Of a stretch of 64,000 nt of DNA, positions 56,666-64,000 are shown piece by piece. Every line of letters starts with the position of its first letter. The first letter of the stretch is position 1. Source of the stretch: Arcuatula senhousia (taxonomy: Eukaryota > Mollusca > Bivalvia > Mytilida > Mytilidae); assembly GCA_963971305.1 (NCBI GenBank), contig OZ020310.1:61391017-61455016 (forward strand). Direction: 5' to 3'. The notes beneath the pieces were generated by a model. That model saw only the letters and a program-made list of their open reading frames with translations, did no database searches and was not told the origin of the DNA. Position numbers and translations under genes: made by a program.

Positions 56666-58217
56666 GAAAGATTAATGACGATGAGTATATTTTTTTAATT
56701 TCTATTTTTGTCGTATTAATTTTATCTGTCACTTCTTAAAAGCCGATATATGTACATCTTTTAAGCAAAGACTAATAATTCGAATATGGCAATCATGGTC
56801 CTTTATGTCATCTTTGCAATTCGGTGAAAAGATAGATTTCGTTCTTATATTTTATATAAAACGATAAATTCAACAAGAAAAGCTAATAAGTCTGAAATTC
56901 TTTTAAAACTTTTTAAATGTAAACGTATTTTCAATACAGGTTTAATTCTTATTTTAATTTTTCATAATAAACTACATAGTACTGGTATTTCCGTTAATTT
57001 TACATCGAATGCGATTACTTTTATCCGCGTTTAATGATCCGTACAGGAGTCATGGATGGTTGCACTTGAAAGAAACTTATATCAATTCACTTCTTTCTGG
57101 CTTTAGAAAAACCCAGTTTATTATTTATCACTCTAGACACATCGTTACTGACTGGAACGAATTGAAAATATAAACATAAAAAGCCACTCTCTTCAAAGTC
57201 ATATAGTCATAAAAGATATAGCCCTAAGAGCTTTCATTTAATAAAAATAAATCTTTCAAATACGACATGCCTCAGAAATTTATGGCGTATACATTTAGGT
57301 GAATAGCTCATTTTCGTTATTTTTGCTTCACTTTAGTGTTAACTCTGCTTAAGATTCTATTTCTAATTGGTTTTAGATGAGAGATAACCGACTATAAGTT
57401 AAACATCTGTAGTCTTGTTGATGCTTATGTTTAGTAATACAAAAATGCCATAACCTTACCTGTATTAAGTGAAATTAGAGCGGAACTGTGGTTCATCTTT
57501 CTTAAATAAACCAAGGAAAAATGCACATTACAGACCCATTTAATACAAGCTTACTAAAAGTTTGCCTCTACAAAGGGTCCTCTTGCAAACCATGAAATTT
57601 AAAGGGAATAACTTACGCATATAGAGATTGCTTCAAAATCCAAATTTAATTATAGAAAAAAAATGATATATGGACTAAGTGTACGCGACACAATTCACAA
57701 AACAAGCATTAAATAAGAATAAAATCCATATAATTCAAACCAGTTATTGTTCAGAGATTGTTCAACAAGGAAGATCAAAAAGACAAGTATACTTTATCAA
57801 AAAAGAAACGCAACATACAAAGATATTTAAAATATTTTTGAAATAAAAAAACAATTGAAAATCAACTACAAAATGTCGTAATTTTGCATGATCATTGTGC
57901 AATGATCGATCTTATGTTTGAAATTAAACAAAAAATACGCATGCACTAGATAACAGTAGTAATACCGACCAAAAGCATGCATTACAACTTAATTCGTGCT
58001 CTCCAGTGTTTCTGCACTACGCTGCACACGATCTTCTTGTTTCCAATTTCACACATATTGAAGTATCTGCCCCAACACCCTTAGTTATTAAAAACATTAA
58101 GTGGCCCTAGGGCTGGTGCGTTACCAAATTCCGTTGTCACAATTTTTAAAAAATCTTCTCCACCCTACTGCTTTAGCATAAAAAATTCTACAAAAGTCTC
58201 AATTTGGTCAAAGCTAA

Positions 58218-58979
58218 GGATGGGTTGCGATAAGGCCATATTTTGGCCCATCTAGAGGCAAAAAATAAAAATTATTTCCAAACCTGTTACTTTATACCTT
58301 ATTTTGTAGCCAAATTCTTTAATACTTTTACAAACACACAAGTTGAAAAATCGTGTTCAAAATTGACCAATTTTGAATGAAAATTTCATCTTAATGTAAG
58401 GAATATTTCACGGTAGACCTTTGATACTTCTAATTTTGATCTAATATACTTGACGACAGTGTTTGCCAACTCTATAACAGATTCCTGGTATATCAACATT
58501 AGTCTGAACAACAATTTTGAATTGAAAATAATGACTAATCTTAAGAAAAACGAAAAAAAAACATATATTTTGAATGTTCTGAAACTACTGACTACGAGGT
58601 TAAAAAATATTGTCTTTTTAATTTTTCAGTATGTCTTACACGCGGAACCAGCTTGAAACTTTCACCAAAAATGTGTTTTCGTAATACAAGTTTTTAAACA
58701 AAATATGGAGCTGGTTCCGCGTGCTAGGCTATACTTCCGGGAAGGATATATATCACTCGATTTGACCACTTTTCCAAAGGCATAATGTTAAAATCATTTG
58801 AGGTGGTTCATTTAAAGCACCATTTACCAAAAAGTACAATAAACTTTTATACTAGAGACGATTATTTTCAACAAATATAAACATTTACCTTTCCAACAAG
58901 ACATTTTTTGGTAGAATTTATTTAATTTTATTTTTGACTTTCATGGTGGGCTGAAAAGGGGTCTTATCGCAACCCATCC
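58218..58979. mobile_element. 762-bp MITE, copy C
   Basis: Duplicate of 37682-38443. Both ends read GGATGGGTTGCGATAAG in inverted orientation without mismatch. Confidence 0.75.
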
Positions 58980-59780
58980 TTTGTCAGATGATCACTTAAA
59001 GAGGTAAAAGTCCCTTTATTCTGGCGTCACACTATCCCGATTCTGGCCCGATGTAAACACGATTATGGATATTTTCGAAATCGGGAGTGATCGTATTCAA
59101 ATCGCGCTATTCGCGTTGCCATCTTTTACCATCATAGTACCATCGGCTGAAATATTCCAACTTCGGGAGCAACTTCGTAACGCCTTCCTAATTTTTTAAC
59201 ATGTAAAAAAACTCCCGAAGGTTCGTGCGAAGGTCGTTGTTCGTGTTGTGTTCGTTAATCCATCCTTTCTATCGTTATGCCTTCGTGAAAGCATCTTCTG
59301 ATTTCGTGTTGCCTTCTAAGTGTCGTCGGCTTTTGTTAATGTACCAAAATACAAAATAAGTTAATATTCCTCCTGTAAAATTCATTTTTTGAACAACAAA
59401 TAATACATGTTTACTTCTAAAATATAATACTTCTGTGTTACGACCTGTCTATTTTCATTGCGGAACTTTACGGGAACGAATCATTTTGTATGTTTCATTA
59501 TCAATAAAGTGATTCCCTGTGTATGTTCATATCACACGCAATGGGTTTCTAGATAACATTGCTTACCGACTGCCTTTATGTTTGAAGTACCGATATTAAA
59601 TGTTTATTTATTATTATTTTTAGCTATACATTTCTGTACAATGTTTTACAATTACATCATATACTTGATGCATAGCTGAAAGATCTTTGAGTTGAGATCT
59701 TCTTGTGAAAGAATATAAATATTGATATAACCCTTTTGATTTTTGATAGGTAGATGGGAAACATATCTATTTCTTTTCAG

Positions 59781-61524
59781 GAAATAAACCTGATATTTTA
59801 AATCATCTAGAATTTAACAATCTGGAATTTCAATAGAAAAAATTGAAATTTAATAGTTAATTCGCACACAAGGAAAATGAACAAACGGTATTTCTTTAAA
59901 CAATCCTTGTCAAGAACTAACACTAAGGTACAGACCCAAAGACAATACTCAATTATCCATAAAATAAAATTACAGTACATGTTTAAAACATGTTGATCAT
60001 ATTGATATATTGATCATAAATTTCCTATTCATTTTGTACATTTCTATTGTCTTTTTGATTGAAAAGTATTATTCATTACTTAATACTTAGAAATAGTTCA
60101 GACCTTGAAGTCCGGTGAGCGGTACAGGCTCTTTCGATTCTTTAGTAATACATTTCACACAATCAAATAAGTAAATACTATAGCCATGATTATTGTAACA
60201 TAGTTATCGTGATTACCTTATGGAGAAATGATTTTTGTTTATATTTGATTTTCAATTTCAAGATATATAAATTACAATGAAAAAAACACACAATAATTTT
60301 AGATGTTTGTTAGGTAATTTATCACTTTTAAAACCTGACAACATTTTTTATATCGATATAATTGCATTTGTTGTGTATTGTAAAATGACATTAATAAAAT
60401 CTTCCCACCACAAGTAACAGTTTTGATAGTTATGGTCCATTTACATTTGACCAATTAAGACATGCTAGAGTACATGTAGTATATGGTGTGTCATTGATTA
60501 TTTTGTTGAACTTGGAAGTGAATGAACGCTAGGTAAGGCTTTTCCCTTTTTTAAGTTTGATGTTTGGAATTTGTTGCCTCAATATTGATTGAGTTAATTT
60601 AGAAAGTACCAGGTCGATTGATTCCGTTGTTCACGATTTAGGTAGAACCCAACTTTCTGTGTGATTGTGACGCCATGATTTTGATGCTAAAATTTGCCAA
60701 TGGATACTCTTCAAATAACCACATTTTAACTATCACCAAGGAGACAGGATTTTTGTGATCCGTTTATACAAAGGTAATATTGCTATTTAAAATTTAATGT
60801 TTTATGTTCGATAATGATATTGATTATTCTGTTGTATAACAGCGGTTGAAACCAAAGTGTTCGTTGAAATTACTATACAACTGTAAAAATGTATTTTGTT
60901 CAACTTAAATATATTCAAGCTTTTCATTGTTGAAACAACCAGCAACAAATATCTACAATGTTCTTAATCTGTTTTTAATCTGATGTCCAACGCTGCGTGG
61001 TAAGGAAAGCCATTTTATAATTTTGAAAAAAGAAGGGGATGAAAATATGAACTTCAAAGGTTAGGCTTTATACGAGAAAATTCGCACTGAAAATAATTTG
61101 TAAGAATTATTTATAAAATGACAAAAAGTATGAACTTAGCTTTATTTATAAATTTTATGGTTTTATCGGCGATTTTACGGGAGAAAACAGGGCCACCTTC
61201 AAACTGTAATCCGCTATTCTTATCGATTTGAAATATTTAGCAAGGTCAATGTGATCCCAAGTTATTCAAAAGTGCTAGGGGTACTTTTATTTCTGTTAAT
61301 AAATATTTTTAAAAAATATTTCAAAACCGTGGATTGCGGACTATGTATGAAATTCCATCTTTTCATGCCTCGTTTTTCAAAACAGCTGAGAATCAGCACT
61401 ACCCCCAGCACTTTTCGGGTGCGTAAATTATTTTTAAACGTTGTGCTAAAATATCAAACAAATTGATGGAGTGGAATACACCGTGAAAATCTAAAAAATG
61501 CTTGGTGATCGTAATATTATTTCA
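59781..61524. repeat. 1.8-kb tandem unit, copy C, truncated
   Basis: It matches 39246-40989 and ends at the duplication breakpoint before the GTCGTACCACGTGCAG end of the unit. Confidence 0.8.
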
Positions 61525-61789
61525 CAGTTTTTTGTCAACTCAAAGAATTCCTTCTCCACCATGCATGTTTATTTTTTTCTGATATTGAAACATACATACA
61601 AAGCCACTGTCATGTTTGTAGACCGATATAAAAACAGATGGATGTTTAATCAACAGATTTGTGATAAAGATAGTTCTTAATTAATTTGTCACACCTTTAA
61701 AAATTGTGTTTGTTACTGGCATATCATTCTTTAGAAAACTAACATTCCCAATTGTTAGGTATAGGGAATTATTCAAACACAAGATGCAG

Positions 61790-62060
61790 TGATGTAATAA
61801 CACATGTTCTAGTTTCAACTGTATCTTACCAAATCCATTATATATTTCATATGTTAATCAAGACGCATGCTTTTCTATAATCTCTCTTATACATATACCA
61901 TGGCATACCACAATACATTGTGTATCTTTGAGTTTTCAGAGGGATTTAAACGATTAAGCAACAATTGTTTTGTAACGGTGTCCGTGGTCGTGTGGAATTC
62001 TTGACGGACTGGAGACTACCTGGCGACATGTGCCGCATAGGTTTGGGTTCTAATCTAATA
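61790..62060 (+). mobile_element. tRNA-derived SINE parts
   Basis: A tail-like block (CTTACCAAATCCATTATATA) is followed at 61965-62055 by a head with GTAACGGTGTCCGTGGTCG and box B-like GGGTTCTAATCT at 62045-62056. Order tail-then-head implies two adjacent copies, both diverged. Confidence 0.62.
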
Positions 62061-62104
62061 ATAATATGATGACATTAATTTTTTTTTCTTCAAATAACAT
62101 CGAC

Positions 62105-62200
62105 AAATCCAACAGGGTTGAGCTGGATTCGAACCCGAGCTGGATTCGTCACCTAGCAGTACTCCAGTCTGTCGAGGATTCTACACAACTATGAACATCG
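62105..62200 (-). mobile_element. SINE head, inverted
   Basis: On the minus strand GACAGACTGGAGTACTGC and box B GGTTCGAATCC (62135-62125) match the SINE head at 61975-62055, opposite in orientation. GAGCTGGATTCG is tandemly repeated within it. Confidence 0.62.
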
Positions 62201-62453
62201 TTATAAAATAGGCGTTGTTAAATCAGTTATATTCCTTGGCGGACTCGAAAATACACACGGTATGGTGGTATCTAGTACATATGGTAAATGTACAATTAAA
62301 CATTAACGACGAAGCAAATCAGCAAGTCAAGATGCAATATAAATAAATAAAGAAATAAAGACGCAAGAATTATAAAGGGCGCTTTTTAAAGCAAAGAGGT
62401 GTTTGATTTACAATTATCTCGCAAATTTCAAAAATAATCCCATTTCGTTAATG

Positions 62454-62711
62454 TGTTTTTACAAAACGGCATGTCCAACATTATTGAATAAAATTATGCA
62501 GCTGCTGCAATGAACTCACAAACTTGGATAACTTATCTGTGTAAAAAACGTAAAAAAAAGATATCAACTAAACAAACACAATCTGTTTTTTACAAAACGG
62601 AATGTCCAACATTATGTAATAAAGTTATGCAGCTGCTGCAATAAAACTCACAGACATGTTGAACTTATATGTGTAAAAAGCGTTAAAGAGTTTTCAACTA
62701 AAGAAACACAG
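62454..62711. repeat. 130-bp tandem duplication
   Basis: TTTTTACAAAACGGCATGTCC and ATTATGCAGCTGCTGCAAT recur about 130 bp later as TTTTTTACAAAACGGAATGTC and GTTATGCAGCTGCTGCAAT, with moderate divergence. No function seen. Confidence 0.7.
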
Positions 62712-63120
62712 TCTTTATTTTTTCGTTAATATATAACTTGTCATTATAATAGGTCGGTTTGTAAGGTTATATTCATGTGGACCAAATTTACCGTACTTAA
62801 CACAGCAACACAACTAAAATTCATTCCTAGAATTTGTCCGGGATAGGTCATTATATATTCAACTTCACTTCCATTTTCGCACATTCTTACATGTATGTTT
62901 AAGAACCGACCACATTAATTGAAGGGGGTTCTTGTTGTGTTCTTTAAAATTTTCTGTAGCTGATTTTCGATGAATAAAATATTCTGACATAATGAAAAAC
63001 AATGTTTTGTCATGACATAGTTAGAAATATATATCTTTTCCGTATCTTTACGCAGAAAAAAATATAATCAGATAAAATAAGCACCCCCTTTTCAAATTAA
63101 ATGGTCGTTCCTTAAGAAAC
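62712..63120. other. Non-coding stretch
   Basis: Nothing recognised. It leads into the LINE relic. Confidence 0.45.
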
Positions 63121-63144
63121 CAAGTTCACCCAACTTGATTCATC

Positions 63145-64000
63145 TAAAAGGAGAAAGGGGGGTTAAATATGATTGACATCAGAAGCTACTTCATGTCACT
63201 AAAAGCTTCTTGGGTTAATCGCTTTGTTAATGATAAATTTGGAAGCTGGAAGGTTATACCATTAAAATACTTTAGTCATTTTGGTAGCGATTGGTTAATT
63301 TTTAAGACTAACAATGGTGATGTTAGATCATATGAATCTTTACAAACTTACCTGAATTTTACAAGGAAGTTGTTAAATGTTGGATTCTTACAGGTGGGGG
63401 ACAAACAAAAGAACCAAAGACTTTTACCGAAATAAGAAAACAAATTTTATGGAACAATTCTGTTATAGAATTCCAGAATAAATGTTTTACGTTTAAAAAT
63501 TGGATAAATAGTGGTTTGGTATATATCAATGATATATTAGATGAAAAAGGAAACATATCACAAAAAAATAATAGTTTTCAAAAACCGAAAAATAAGGCTA
63601 ACTGGATTGCAGAATTTAACATTGTTAAAAAATCAGGTTCCAAAAGAATGGCTTTAAATTTTGCAATCAGAAAACTCGTGTAAATCAAAAGTAAATATCA
63701 GAAAAAAGGATTTTATTTGGGGCAATAAATACGCTAAAGTGTCACAATTATCAAAAAAAATATTATATACGTCTTTGATAAACAATGAAGTTGAACAGTC
63801 TATAGGCATTTACAAATAGATAAGAATTTTAAATATTGAAGATGCCATAAATAAAGATCAATTATTTAATTTTATATTCAATTATTTACAAGACAATAAA
63901 CTTAAGATTTTTAAATGGAAATTGTGGCAATATATTTTACCTACACAGAAACTGTTATGTCAATGGAAAATAGAAAGAGATGGAAATTGTAAATTTTGTG
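63145..64000 (+). pseudogene. LINE ORF2 C-terminal relic, runs off the window
   Basis: GGLNMIDIRSYFMSLKASWV is the typical post-reverse-transcriptase segment of LINE ORF2 proteins. It is followed in shifting frames by WILTG, ILWNNSVIEFQNKCFTFK and NWINSGLVYINDIL. Near the window end comes LKIFKWKLWQYILPTQKLLC with CKFC, the start of a zinc-binding zf-RVT type domain. There are several frameshifts and stops (for example GTGTAAATC near 63679), so it is dead. The clade cannot be fixed from this part. Confidence 0.75.

Larger units (their letters stand above)
49316..61524. repeat. Segmental duplication copy C (12.2 kb)
   Basis: It is collinear with 30163-40989. The private changes listed for copy B lie at 50871-52352, 54187-54498, the 56115-56665 array, and the deletion junction AAAAGAATTTGACTTC at about 50341-50356. 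The right breakpoint falls inside the 1.8-kb unit (TGATCGTAATATTATTTCA). Confidence 0.85.

Overview
The window is animal DNA, most likely from a bivalve mollusc and possibly a mussel-like one. It is AT-rich, with spliced genes, tRNA-derived SINEs, Penelope-like retroelement (PLE) fragments and the type of hammerhead-ribozyme repeat known from bivalves. Nothing prokaryotic is visible: no operons, no Shine-Dalgarno series, no CRISPR. The organism is inferred from repeat content, not proven.

1.6-8.8 kb (minus strand) holds the one recognisable host-type gene. A 2.5-kb exon (8799-6299) encodes a large transposase-like protein of the kind that is abundant and uncharacterised in molluscs and cnidarians. 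It carries GDNPARQFE, CxCG, a SAP-like segment, EPLHDI, HFHSL and EDEERTFGSL motifs. At least seven small exons follow (5339-5247, 4566-4495, 4275-4210, 3881-3828, 3644-3594, 3368-3237, 1941-1646). Each is bounded by AG and GT and all introns are phase 1. They encode a repetitive acidic region, a lysine-rich segment and a coiled-coil C-terminus. Two more exons (2697-2546 and 2463-2341) could form an alternative C-terminus with its own AATAAA. As sequenced, the large exon has an in-frame TAG (7618-7616) and a small frameshift (7317-7327), although the splice sites are intact.

8.8-22 kb is a repeat graveyard. It holds a near-identical 430-bp inverted pair (8822-9247 and 12581-13008), a 783-bp inverted-repeat element with GTTAA on both sides, SINEs, decayed PLE reverse-transcriptase fragments, and two retrozyme-like elements. 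One of these is a 358-bp tandem dimer with an apparently intact hammerhead ribozyme (20119-20163, minus). The other is a 382-bp unit with a candidate hammerhead at 16431-16476.

22-61.5 kb is built from segmental duplications. An older copy A (22.5-27 kb) is followed by copy B (30.16-40.99 kb) and copy C (49.32-61.52 kb), which are nearly identical. C differs from B by two PLE insertions, two extra 44-bp minisatellite units and one 0.5-kb deletion. The paralogous empty sites date and delimit the insertions. A 1.8-kb unit is tandemly repeated at 39.2-44.3 kb, and its second unit contains a 1.16-kb PLE fragment. The best coding sequence in this part is a 385-codon PLE reverse transcriptase at 50909-52066.

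The right end (61.8-64 kb) has SINE pieces, a 130-bp tandem duplication and the decayed 3' end of a LINE running off the window. The joint picture is reverse transcriptase donors (PLE, LINE) beside non-autonomous passengers (hammerhead retrozymes, SINEs, MITEs), all reshaped by recent segmental duplication.
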